Of a stretch of 64,000 nucleotides of DNA, positions 43,003-51,534 are shown piece after piece. The stretch is from Saprospiraceae bacterium (lineage in GTDB: Bacteria; Bacteroidota; Bacteroidia; Chitinophagales; Saprospiraceae). Numbering within the stretch: position 1 is the stretch's first letter; each line of letters begins with the position of its first letter. The position numbers and the translations under genes are program-made. The stretch covers positions 124,001 to 188,000 of the forward strand of contig JADKGL010000037.1 of the NCBI GenBank assembly GCA_016722295.1, in the 5' to 3' direction. Below the pieces are notes generated by a model that did no database searches, was not told the origin of the DNA, and saw nothing but the letters and a program-made list of their open reading frames with translations.

Positions 43003-43368
43003 CTATTCAGGTTTCGGAGCAGTGTAAGCTGATTCTTTTATTCTTGCTTTTTTACCAGATAAAGCTCTTAAATAGAATAATTTTGCTCTTCTAACACGTC
43101 CTTTCTTTACTACTTTGATCTCAGCAATATTTAATGATGAAAACGGGAAAATACGTTCTACACCAACACCATTTGAAACTTTTCTTACTGTAAAAGTTTT
43201 TCCTTTACCTTCTCCTCGGACATTGATCACATCACCTCTAAAATCCTGAATTCTTTCTTTGTTACCTTCAATGATTTTATAGCTCACTACGATAGTGTCC
43301 CCAGCTTTAAATTCTGGAATTCTGCTTATATCTAACAATGTGTCCTGTACGTATTTGATCAAATCCAT
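43003..43368 (-). CDS. rplS: 50S ribosomal protein L19
   Basis: Large-subunit protein at the 30S-50S interface. The 121 residues match the usual length. Characteristic segments are FKAGDTIVVSYKIIEGNKERIQ, FRGDVINVRG, FTVRKVSNGVGVERIFPFSSL and the basic C-terminal VKKGRVRRAKLFYLRALSGKKARI. A TAGCTTTG -7 element lies at 43402-43409 on this strand, so it probably has its own promoter. It is 189 nt downstream of sucD. Confidence 0.96.
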   Translation of the reverse strand: MDLIKYVQDTLLDISRIPEFKAGDTIVVSYKIIEGNKERIQDFRGDVINVRGEGKGKTFTVRKVSNGVGVERIFPFSSLNIAEIKVVKKGRVRRAKLFYLRALSGKKARIKESAYTAPKPE

Positions 43369-43401
43369 GAATAATTATTTTAAGATCTTTAAAAAGAGAT
43401 G

Positions 43402-43409
43402 CAAAGCTA
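43402..43409 (-). promoter_or_regulatory. Bacteroidota -7 element of rplS
   Basis: The minus strand reads TAGCTTTG (TAnnTTTG), 33 nt upstream of the rplS ATG. No TTG sits at the expected spacing. Confidence 0.4.
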
Positions 43410-43557
43410 CACATATTTTGAATATTTCCTCTAAATTATTGAAAAAAAATCAATAGTTTTTAAATAAATATACTTTTTTGCTATGTATATGCTACAGAAT
43501 ATTAATGTGCTTGTAAAATTACTTTTCTAATTGTAAATTATCGTTTGTTTTGCAAAA

Positions 43558-44430
43558 TTATAGACCCATTGCTTTTTTCATTGTAATGCCGATTTCTGCT
43601 GGTGAGTCAACTACGTGGATACCGCACTCTTTCATCATTGCCATCTTTGCTTCTGCCGTATCTGCATTGCCTTCAACTATAGCACCAGCATGGCCCATCT
43701 TTCTTCCTTTTGGTGCAGTCTGACCTGCAATAAATCCAACAACTGGTTTAGTGCCATGTTCTTTAATCCATAAAGCTGCTTCAGATTCCATAGATCCGCC
43801 GATTTCACCTATCATGATGATACCATCTGTCTCATAATCTGCCATAAGTAATTGAACTGCTTCTAGTGTCGTAGTACCTGGGATTGGATCACCACCAATA
43901 CCAATACACGTCGACTGACCCATTCCTGCTTTAGTTACTTGATCTACAGCTTCGTATGTCAGAGTTCCAGACCTAGATACAATACCGATTCTTCCTTTTT
44001 TATGTATAAATCCTGGCATGATTCCAACTTTTGCTTCATCAGGTGTGATTACTCCAGGACAATTTGGTCCAATCAATCGACAAGGATAGTTCTTTAAATA
44101 TTCCTTTACTTTAACCATGTCTTGAACTGGAACTCCTTCAGTAATACAGATGATCACGCGAATGCCTGCTTCTGCAGCTTCCATAATCGCATCAGCTGCA
44201 AAAGCTGGTGGGACAAAAATCAATGAAGTATCTGCTCCAGCTTGAGTCACTGCATCTTTAACGGTATTGAACACAGGTCTGTCTAAATGCAGTTGACCCC
44301 CTTTGCCAGGAGTTACACCACCTACAACTTGAGTACCATAGGCGATCATTTGTTCCGCATGAAATGTACCTTCCTTTCCGGTAAAACCTTGAACTATAAT
44401 TTTCGAATGTTTATTTACTAAAACGCTCAT
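43558..44430 (-). CDS. sucD: Succinyl-CoA ligase, alpha subunit
   Basis: TCA-cycle enzyme: succinyl-CoA + NDP/ADP + Pi to succinate + NTP, with the beta subunit SucC (not in the window). The 290 residues match the family. Visible are the CoA-binding GFTGKEGTFHAEQMIAYGTQVVGG, RLIGPNCPGVITP, and the phospho-histidine His247 in GRKMGHAGAIVEG. The start lies 23 nt after the stop of the divIC-like gene, so it is the last gene of the carA-eno group. Confidence 0.96.
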   Translation of the reverse strand: MSVLVNKHSKIIVQGFTGKEGTFHAEQMIAYGTQVVGGVTPGKGGQLHLDRPVFNTVKDAVTQAGADTSLIFVPPAFAADAIMEAAEAGIRVIICITEGVPVQDMVKVKEYLKNYPCRLIGPNCPGVITPDEAKVGIMPGFIHKKGRIGIVSRSGTLTYEAVDQVTKAGMGQSTCIGIGGDPIPGTTTLEAVQLLMADYETDGIIMIGEIGGSMESEAALWIKEHGTKPVVGFIAGQTAPKGRKMGHAGAIVEGNADTAEAKMAMMKECGIHVVDSPAEIGITMKKAMGL

Positions 44431-44453
44431 CTTTTCTTTTTTATATTTAGTTT

Positions 44454-44774
44454 TTAATCTTTATCTTTCTTTTCTATCACAAAGATATCTTCATCTGGTC
44501 GAGACATCAAATATCTTTCTCTCGCAAATTTTTCATAATCTTTTTCAATGGCCCATTTATCTCGTTTCGCTTGGGCAATTTTTTTAATATAATCGGCTTT
44601 ATTGTTTTCCAATTTTGCTAAACCAGAGTATAATTTATACTGTGTGTTGAGATTGTATTTATCGAAAAAAGCCAAATAAATAAAAAAAACCACGAATGTT
44701 AGAATGATTTTGTGTTTCCAAAGGTATCGTAGTATTTCCATTGGATTTACACTTTGTTTTGTTTTCTTTGCCAT
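44454..44774 (-). CDS. Septum formation initiator family protein (DivIC/FtsB-like)
   Basis: A 106-residue one-helix membrane protein. Basic cytoplasmic tail, a membrane segment at about 20-40 (KIILTFVVFFIYLAFFDKY), then a periplasmic coiled coil (LAKLENNKADYIKKIAQAKRD) and the FARERYLMSRPDEDIFVIE tail typical of FtsB/DivIC proteins, which link FtsL and FtsQ in the divisome. The ATG at 44772-44774 (MAKKTKQS) is chosen; an upstream in-frame start would overlap the end of eno. It follows eno by 31 nt, a common Bacteroidota order. Confidence 0.85.
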   Translation of the reverse strand: MAKKTKQSVNPMEILRYLWKHKIILTFVVFFIYLAFFDKYNLNTQYKLYSGLAKLENNKADYIKKIAQAKRDKWAIEKDYEKFARERYLMSRPDEDIFVIEKKDKD

Positions 44775-44805
44775 AAACCTTAGTCTGTGAGGCAAATATA
44801 CATAA

Positions 44806-46095
44806 CTATTTTCTATCAAGTAAACTTTTTCCCAAATATTTCGCTTGTTCGCCCAATTCTTCTTCAATTCGTAGTAATTGGTTGTATTTTGCTATTCGAT
44901 CTGTGCGAGATAATGAACCAGTTTTTATTTGCCCACAATTCAGAGCTACTGCTAGATCTGCGATCGTTGTATCTTCAGTTTCCCCAGATCTGTGACTCAT
45001 TACACAATTGTAACGGTTGCGTTGGGCTAGTTGAACTGCTTCTATAGTCTCTGTCAAAGTTCCAATTTGATTGACTTTAACGAGCAATGCATTAGCACAT
45101 CCTTCATCTATACCTTTTTTTAATCTGATTGGATTGGTTACAAAGAAGTCATCACCAACTATTTGAATCTTCGAACCTAATTTTTGCGTCATCAACTTCC
45201 AACCGTCCCAATCATCTTCTGCCAATCCATCTTCAATGGAAAAGATAGGGTATTTTTTTACCCATTTGGACCAATAATCTACCATTCCTGCCGAATCTAA
45301 GGACTTTTCTCCAGATTTATGGAATTCGTAAATTTTCTTTTTGGAGTTATACATTTCTGTAACTGCCGAATCTAAAGCAATTACAATATCTTTGCCAGCT
45401 TTGTAACCAGCTTTTGTCACTGCTTCCAAAATTATTTCAATCGCTTCCTCATTACTCGTGAGATTAGGTGCAAATCCTCCTTCATCACCAACATTGGTCG
45501 CATGTCCTTTTGATTTTAAAACTGCCTTTAACGTATGGAATATTTCGGAACCGATGCGAAGTGCATCTGAAAATGTAGATGCATTTATGGGCATAATCAT
45601 GAACTCTTGAAAATCCAATTTATTGTCAGCATGCATCCCTCCATTTATGATATTCATCATAGGGACTGGCAAAATATGAGCATTAATGCCTCCAATATAT
45701 TTGTAAAGTGGGAGATTGGATTCTGCTGCAGCTGCTTTGGCACAAGCTAATGATACAGCTAGGCTTGCGTTTGCACCAAAATTTGATTTATTGGTCGTTC
45801 CATCTACTTCTTTAAGGAGTTGATCCAGATACCTTTGATCTTCTACATCAACACCTAATATGACTTCTGAAATTTCTTCTTCAATGTGTGCACAAGCTTT
45901 CAGAACTCCTTTTCCATGATATTTCTTCTTGTCTCCATCACGTTTTTCAACTGCCTCGTGTTTGCCAGTTGACGCTCCAGACGGAACTGCAGCTCTACCA
46001 AAAATGCCTGATGCAGTGTATACTTCAGCTTCTACTGTAGGAAATCCTCTTGAATCTAAAATTTGTCTCGCTTTGATATCAACAATATGACTCAT
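44806..46095 (-). CDS. eno: Enolase
   Basis: Glycolysis: 2-phosphoglycerate to phosphoenolpyruvate. The 429 residues are full length. Recognised segments: IVDIKARQILDSRGFPTVEAEV, AAVPSGASTGKHEAVEKRDGD, the metal-binding SIEDGLAEDDWDGW, VGDDFFVTNP, LLVKVNQIGTLTETI with the catalytic Lys, and SHRSGETEDTTIADLAVAL. It starts 5 nt after the carA stop, so the two are cotranscribed. Confidence 0.97.
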   Translation of the reverse strand: MSHIVDIKARQILDSRGFPTVEAEVYTASGIFGRAAVPSGASTGKHEAVEKRDGDKKKYHGKGVLKACAHIEEEISEVILGVDVEDQRYLDQLLKEVDGTTNKSNFGANASLAVSLACAKAAAAESNLPLYKYIGGINAHILPVPMMNIINGGMHADNKLDFQEFMIMPINASTFSDALRIGSEIFHTLKAVLKSKGHATNVGDEGGFAPNLTSNEEAIEIILEAVTKAGYKAGKDIVIALDSAVTEMYNSKKKIYEFHKSGEKSLDSAGMVDYWSKWVKKYPIFSIEDGLAEDDWDGWKLMTQKLGSKIQIVGDDFFVTNPIRLKKGIDEGCANALLVKVNQIGTLTETIEAVQLAQRNRYNCVMSHRSGETEDTTIADLAVALNCGQIKTGSLSRTDRIAKYNQLLRIEEELGEQAKYLGKSLLDRK

Positions 46096-46100
46096 ATTTT

Positions 46101-47216
46101 TTATTTTGAATAGATTTGATTGATTCTTGTTGAAAATTGTGTAAATAAATACCTTGAATCATGTGGACCTGGACCAGCTTCTGGATGATATTGAACGCAA
46201 AATATAGGTAATTTCTTGTGTTCAAAGCCTTCAATGGATTGATCATTTAAATTAATGTGTGACACTATTAATTCATCTTTATGTTGAAGTATTTTTTCCT
46301 TATCTATTGCAAAACCATGATTTTGACTTGTAATTTCACCCAATCCTGTAATTAGATTTTTTACTGGGTGATTTGAGCCTCTGTGTCCATGATGCATTTT
46401 ATAAGTCGGCACTCCTAAAGCTAACGAAAGAATCTGATGGCCTAGACAGATCCCAAAGATTGGTTTTTGAGATGAAATCATTTGTGAAGCGCATTGTATG
46501 GCATAATCCATAGTCTCTGGATCTCCGGGACCATTTGACAGAAAATAAGCTTCTGGATTCCACAATTTGATATCATTAAAACTAGCTTTGGCTGGAAATA
46601 CTTTAATATGGAAATTTTGCAATACAAGTTGATCCAATATGCTTTTTTTAATCCCATAATCCATTACTGCAACTTTATAAGAAGACCCTTCATTGCCTAA
46701 TGAGTATGCTTCAGTAATTGAGACCTTTGATGCTAGTTCTAGACCTACCATAGAAGGTGTATTCTTAAGTACAGCCTGTAGTTGATTTCGTTCAGAATGT
46801 TCTGTCGAAATGACGCAATTCATTGCACCCTTGTTTCTGATAAGTTGCACTACAGCTCTTGTGTCAATACCGTGAATAGCTATAATATTGTTCTTAAGCA
46901 AATAGTTTTGCAATGATTCATCTGCAGAAGTTCGTGAATAGTGACTTGAAAAGTTTCGAACAATAAGTCCAGAAATTTGAACATTTTGAGATTCTGTATC
47001 CTTTGATTTTGAACCATAATTGCCAATATGGACATTTGACATCGTCATAATCTGTCCATAATAGCTAGGATCAGTAAATATCTCTTGATATCCAGTCATT
47101 CCTGTATTAAAACAGATTTCCCCACTGACAGTGCCTTTTGCACCTGCTGTAAACCCTTCGAAAAAACTTCCATCTTCTAGCAAAAGGTAAGCTTTTTCTT
47201 CCATTGGATTCTTCAT
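46101..47216 (-). CDS. carA: Carbamoyl-phosphate synthase, small (glutaminase) subunit
   Basis: Hydrolyses glutamine and passes ammonia to CarB for carbamoyl phosphate, used in pyrimidine and arginine synthesis. 371 residues. The N-terminal CarA domain shows LEDGSFFEGFTAGA, GEICFNTGMTGYQEIFTDPSY and HGIDTRAVVQLIR. The class I glutaminase domain has the catalytic Cys in FGICLGHQILSLALG and the His/Glu in VQYHPEAGPGP. It is first in the run carA-eno-divIC-sucD, with a TACATTTG -7 element upstream at 47238-47245. Confidence 0.95.
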   Translation of the reverse strand: MKNPMEEKAYLLLEDGSFFEGFTAGAKGTVSGEICFNTGMTGYQEIFTDPSYYGQIMTMSNVHIGNYGSKSKDTESQNVQISGLIVRNFSSHYSRTSADESLQNYLLKNNIIAIHGIDTRAVVQLIRNKGAMNCVISTEHSERNQLQAVLKNTPSMVGLELASKVSITEAYSLGNEGSSYKVAVMDYGIKKSILDQLVLQNFHIKVFPAKASFNDIKLWNPEAYFLSNGPGDPETMDYAIQCASQMISSQKPIFGICLGHQILSLALGVPTYKMHHGHRGSNHPVKNLITGLGEITSQNHGFAIDKEKILQHKDELIVSHINLNDQSIEGFEHKKLPIFCVQYHPEAGPGPHDSRYLFTQFSTRINQIYSK

Positions 47217-47237
47217 TTATTATATATAAAAATTTTG

Positions 47238-47245
47238 CAAATGTA
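47238..47245 (-). promoter_or_regulatory. Bacteroidota -7 element of the carA operon
   Basis: TACATTTG on the minus strand fits TAnnTTTG, 21 nt upstream of the carA ATG, in the 121-nt divergent region shared with the PorE-like gene. Confidence 0.45.
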
Positions 47246-47337
47246 AGAAGATCACCATACTTTTTTTCTTAAATTTTTACTAAATTTTGATTAAAAATCG
47301 CATAAACTACTAATGTCAACTATCTTGCGTTACGAAT

Positions 47338-49290
47338 ATGAAAATTTATAAATTCAATGGCTTACTTTTACTAACATTTTTACTGCTTTTCATCGCAGCA
47401 TGCGCCATTCAAAGAGCTGATCCTGAGAAATATTTCAATGTAAAGGAATATCACAAAGCTTTATTATTATATAAAGATGCTTTCGTCAAAGAAAAGGCTG
47501 GTCAAGAGCAAGCTAAACTAGCTTTTCGAATTGCTCAATGTTATAAATATCAAGCAGAGTATAAATCAAGTTTGCAATGGTTCAAGATCGCTTATGAAAA
47601 AGGGTATGGATTTAAGGCTTTGGAAGAATTGGCATTTGGTCTAAAACAGCAAGAAGATTATCAAGAGGCTATTCAGGCTTTTAAGAAATTGGAAAATGAA
47701 GTAAAAACAAAGAATCAATATAGAAAAGAAGTATCAATATGTAAGTTGGCTGAAGCATGGAAAGTTGAAAATCCTTTATTTTACTATAATGTGACTAATC
47801 ATCAAGATATTAATTCAGAGTTTTCTGATTTTTCTGGTAGCTATGATGCTAAAGGAAATATTTACTTTAGTTCTGATCGAATAGGTTCTACTGGCAAAGA
47901 GATATATGCATGGACTGGCAGGTTGCACACTGATCTATATCGGTGGAATGTTGTCGATCGAACCATTGATAATTTATCAATTCTAAATTCAAAATCGCAT
48001 GAAGGAGCACCAAGTTTAGCAATTTTGAAAAAGAAGATTTACTTTACGCATTGTAGTAAAAATAATACAAATGATGCTTATTGCCAAATTTTTGAAAGCA
48101 CTATAACTAATGATGAAATTGGAGAGCCTACTCAATTGGATTTATTTTGTGATGAGTGCAATAATATGCAAGCTGCAATACATAAAAGTGATTCAATTCT
48201 TGTTTTCTCTTCGGACAGGAACAAGGCTCAAGGAAAATTTGATTTATTCATCTCTTTTAAGGTCAATGATGAATGGTCTGAACCAAAATCTTTGCCAGAT
48301 AATATTAATTCTGATGGAAATGAAAGTTTCCCTACATGGTATAATGATACATTGTATTTCTCAAGTGACGGACATGTTGGAATGGGTGGATTAGATATAT
48401 TTAAAACATATAGTATTGGAAATGGTAAATGGTCAAATCCGCAAAATCTTAAATATCCTATTAATAGTGGAGCTGATGATTTTGGATTTGTTGTTGATCC
48501 AAATTTTTATTCTTCTGAGGATCAAAGATTGAAAGGTGTTATAACTAGTAATCGAAACTTTGAGAATAAGGATGATTTGTTTGATTTTGTGTTGCTGAAA
48601 AATGATCAGTTAAAAAAAGAGCTTCCTTCAAAGTTTACTTTTAAAGCAAATATACAGTTTCAGTTTATGGAATTTGATTCTAAATCTACTGTTTCAAGTA
48701 ATAGCAAAAGCCTTGATTCCGTATCGATTAATTCAAGCTCAATTCCATTTGCGCTTAATACAAAAGCAAAGTCAAGCATCAATTTGGAATTAGCTACAGA
48801 ACAGGTAATGAAATTTACATTTAGCAAAACTAATTATTTAAATACAAGTTTTGAAATTCGAATAGAATTGCCCGAAAAACTTACTTCAGATAGTGTATTG
48901 ACAATTCAACAAGTTATTCTAATGACTCCAATAGAAAAGGGCAAAGAATATCTGTTAAACAATGTATATTATGATTTTGATAAATCAGAATTGCGCGATG
49001 AATCTTTTGCTTCATTAGATTATTTGGTCAATCTCTTGAAGGCAAATGATAAAATTAAACTTGAAATTCGGTCCTATACAGATTGTAGGGGAGAAGAAGA
49101 TTATAATTTGCAATTATCACAACGTAGAGCACAATCTGTGGTAGATTATATAGTTAGTCAAGGTATTGACCTATCTCGTCTTTTTTCGAAAGGAAATGGT
49201 GAAAGTCAACCTGTGACTACATGCATTTGTGAGCAATGTACAGATGATGAGCATCAACAAAATCGTAGGACTACTTTTTTGATAATTTAG
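47338..49290 (+). CDS. PorE-like OmpA-family lipoprotein (TPR, beta-propeller, OmpA-C)
   Basis: A 650-residue protein with a lipoprotein signal peptide (LLLFIAAC, Cys about 22). TPR helices occupy about 30-130 (YHKALLLYKDAF, FRIAQCYKYQ), a PD40/WD40-like propeller about 155-410 (GNIYFSSDRIGSTGKEIY, NDTLYFSSDGHVGMGGLDIF), a small beta domain about 435-525, and an OmpA-C peptidoglycan-binding domain about 540-650 (YYDFDKSELRDESFASL, SYTDCRGEEDYNLQLSQRRAQ). This order matches PorE of the type IX secretion system, which tethers it to peptidoglycan. Paralogues are common in Bacteroidota, so a T9SS role is likely but unproven. Confidence 0.75.
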   Translation: MKIYKFNGLLLLTFLLLFIAACAIQRADPEKYFNVKEYHKALLLYKDAFVKEKAGQEQAKLAFRIAQCYKYQAEYKSSLQWFKIAYEKGYGFKALEELAFGLKQQEDYQEAIQAFKKLENEVKTKNQYRKEVSICKLAEAWKVENPLFYYNVTNHQDINSEFSDFSGSYDAKGNIYFSSDRIGSTGKEIYAWTGRLHTDLYRWNVVDRTIDNLSILNSKSHEGAPSLAILKKKIYFTHCSKNNTNDAYCQIFESTITNDEIGEPTQLDLFCDECNNMQAAIHKSDSILVFSSDRNKAQGKFDLFISFKVNDEWSEPKSLPDNINSDGNESFPTWYNDTLYFSSDGHVGMGGLDIFKTYSIGNGKWSNPQNLKYPINSGADDFGFVVDPNFYSSEDQRLKGVITSNRNFENKDDLFDFVLLKNDQLKKELPSKFTFKANIQFQFMEFDSKSTVSSNSKSLDSVSINSSSIPFALNTKAKSSINLELATEQVMKFTFSKTNYLNTSFEIRIELPEKLTSDSVLTIQQVILMTPIEKGKEYLLNNVYYDFDKSELRDESFASLDYLVNLLKANDKIKLEIRSYTDCRGEEDYNLQLSQRRAQSVVDYIVSQGIDLSRLFSKGNGESQPVTTCICEQCTDDEHQQNRRTTFLII

Positions 49291-49383
49291 ATGTTTGCTT
49301 TTGAGAGTATAATGTAATTACTAATTTTATATTCTATAGTCCTTAGCTTTTGAGAATTGAATTTGTTTGATTTGTCATATTCA

Positions 49384-50799
49384 ATGGTAATTTTATTTTT
49401 ATGCTCGTTTGGTAATCAAAATTATAATTGTATCTTTAAGCTTATAAATTTTAATTTGGGAGAATTTTGGCATAATGCAAAAAAAATTATTATTCTTGCG
49501 CTACCAATCATGTTGGGTAGTGCGGGTCAGAATATTATTGCATTGACAGATAGTTTGTTCCTCTATCGATATGATGAAAATGATTTTGCTGCTGTTGGAT
49601 TTATCAGTATCTTTTATTTAGTTATTGCAGCTATTGCTTTTGGATTTTCAAAGGGAGGGCAGATTCTAATCGCTCGGAAATATGGTGAAAGATCTATTGA
49701 TTTTGTAAAAAAATACTTTTGGGCGATTTTATTATTTGAAGCTATAATAGGATTTATTGTATTTGCTATCTTATTCTTTTGGGGAAAACCAATATTACAG
49801 TTGTTTATAAGTTCTGATGTGATATTGCAAAAGTCATTGGACTTTTTGTATTATAGATCTTTTGGTATTCCATTTTCATATTTAGGCTTGGCATTGGTTG
49901 CGTTTTACTTAGGAATTGGTAAGCCAATGTTTATTTTTATCGATACCATAATATTAGCAATAGCAAATTTTATTTTATGTTATGCATTGGTCTTTGGTAA
50001 ATTTGGATTTCCAGAGATGGGTATAGCTGGTGCGGGATTAGCAAGTGCGATTGCTGAAGGGATAGCTTTTGTTGTTTTCATTGCATTAATGGTTTTTGAT
50101 AAAGATATCAGAGTGTATGAACTTTTGAAAATTCCAAAAATTGAACTGCAATGGGTAAAGACAATTTACAAATTAAGTATACCAATATTATTGCAATCAA
50201 TGATCGGTATTGGAAGTTGGTTTATGTTTTTTAGCTTGATTGAAAAACTGGGCGAACATGTGTTGGCGATTTCAAATTTATTGAGAGTTGTTTATTTGGT
50301 TTTGTCAATTCCTTCATGGGGTTTTGGAACTGCTATAAATTCAGTGGTTAGTAAAACTATAGGAAGAGGTAGAGAGAAAAGAGTACTCAAGCAAGTGTTT
50401 CATTCTTCAATTGTTTCATTGATATTTACATCATTAATTGCAATACCATTCCTTTTGTTTGCAGAACAGTTTTTGGATCCGTTGTTGGGGAGAACGGATT
50501 CTTCTTTATTTTTAGATAGTATACCTTATTTAAATTTACTTTTCCCAATCATACTGTTGTATAGTGTGGCTACTGTTTTCTTTAATGGAGTGAGTGGAAC
50601 GGGAGAAACCGTCAAATGTCTTCAAATTCAGTTAATCTCATCAATTGTGTATTTAGGTATAAGCTATTATTCAGTTATGTTTATAAGTGATTGGGGTTTG
50701 TATTGGGCTTGGGCTTCTGAGTTACTATATTGGTTTATTCAACTCTTTTTATCCTTTATTATCTTAAAAGCTGGTAAATGGAATTTTATCAAATTTTAA
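49384..50799 (+). CDS. MATE-family efflux transporter
   Basis: A multidrug and toxin extrusion antiporter of the inner membrane with about 12 predicted helices in two homologous halves. Family segments include IIILALPIMLGSAGQNIIALTDSLFL at the start of the first bundle (split here by natural text), YLGIGKPMF, GIAGAGLASAIAEG, and LSIPILLQSMIGIGSW at the start of the second bundle. The ATG at 49384 is preferred to an in-frame TTG at 49357; the first 35 residues are unlike the family, so a later start is possible. It overlaps the convergent PAP2 gene by 4 nt at the stop codons. Confidence 0.85.
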   Translation: MVILFLCSFGNQNYNCIFKLINFNLGEFWHNAKKIIILALPIMLGSAGQNIIALTDSLFLYRYDENDFAAVGFISIFYLVIAAIAFGFSKGGQILIARKYGERSIDFVKKYFWAILLFEAIIGFIVFAILFFWGKPILQLFISSDVILQKSLDFLYYRSFGIPFSYLGLALVAFYLGIGKPMFIFIDTIILAIANFILCYALVFGKFGFPEMGIAGAGLASAIAEGIAFVVFIALMVFDKDIRVYELLKIPKIELQWVKTIYKLSIPILLQSMIGIGSWFMFFSLIEKLGEHVLAISNLLRVVYLVLSIPSWGFGTAINSVVSKTIGRGREKRVLKQVFHSSIVSLIFTSLIAIPFLLFAEQFLDPLLGRTDSSLFLDSIPYLNLLFPIILLYSVATVFFNGVSGTGETVKCLQIQLISSIVYLGISYYSVMFISDWGLYWAWASELLYWFIQLFLSFIILKAGKWNFIKF

Positions 50800-51527
50800 T
50801 AAACTAAATTTTCTTTTTTGATTTTTGATTTGGCTGTTTTTCCATTATATTTTGAAATGAAATAGTAGCTTAGTTTTGTACTTAGGATTCCTATACCAGC
50901 ACCAGCAGCAACATCTGTAAACCAATGTCGGTCATTATAAAGTCTCATGAATGCCACACTAGATGCAAGAATATAACCACTGCAATACCATACTGATTTG
51001 TGCTTGTACTCTTGCCATAAATATTCTGCACCAGCAAAAGCAGTAGCTGTGTGACCTGAAGGAAAAGAATTTTTCGAACTAAGATCAGGTCTTTGTATTT
51101 TAGTAATTTCTTTGAGACCAAATACTGTCGTTCCCATAATTCCAAAAGTTAACGATTGCAATGCTACTCTTTGCCAAAAAGAATGCTTGCTTCTATTTCC
51201 GCACAAATCCAAAATAGTTACTGTACAAGGTGCTATAAATTGTATGTAATCATCAATGTTATACTTAGTAGCATTAAATTTAGAAAATTCTGAACGAATG
51301 TTCTTGTTGCTATTTTGTATTTCTGCTGAAAATAAACCTATTGCCCCATAAGCAATAAGCGTACTTGGTAGTATAATGTTTTTAGCACTAAAAATCGGTT
51401 TGTTATGCAAATTAATTATTGAGTCCCGTATGCTTAGTTGAGCTTCGCAAAAAACTAAAATTGTAAATAAAAAACCTACTACATGAAAAATTTTCAAGCA
51501 CTGTTTCCGATAAAAAATACGATACAT
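50796..51527 (-). CDS. PAP2-family membrane phosphatase
   Basis: A type 2 phosphatidic-acid-phosphatase-superfamily protein of 243 residues, likely acting on lipid phosphates such as undecaprenyl pyrophosphate. All three signature motifs are visible: KEITKIQRPD (KxxxxxxRP), FPSGHTATAFAG (PSGH), and RLYNDRHWFTDVAAG (RxxxxxHxxxD). A signal/anchor segment (IFHVVGFLFTILVFCEAQ) leads, followed by several membrane helices. The ATG at 51525-51527 is chosen because an upstream start at 51554 would overlap the ABC-F gene, whose stop lies 7 nt away. Confidence 0.85.
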   Translation of the reverse strand: MYRIFYRKQCLKIFHVVGFLFTILVFCEAQLSIRDSIINLHNKPIFSAKNIILPSTLIAYGAIGLFSAEIQNSNKNIRSEFSKFNATKYNIDDYIQFIAPCTVTILDLCGNRSKHSFWQRVALQSLTFGIMGTTVFGLKEITKIQRPDLSSKNSFPSGHTATAFAGAEYLWQEYKHKSVWYCSGYILASSVAFMRLYNDRHWFTDVAAGAGIGILSTKLSYYFISKYNGKTAKSKIKKENLVY

Positions 51528-51534
51528 TAAAAAA

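Noticed and set aside
44775..44867. Longer start for the divIC-like gene
   Set aside because: It would overlap the 3' end of eno, and the extra residues do not resemble the family.
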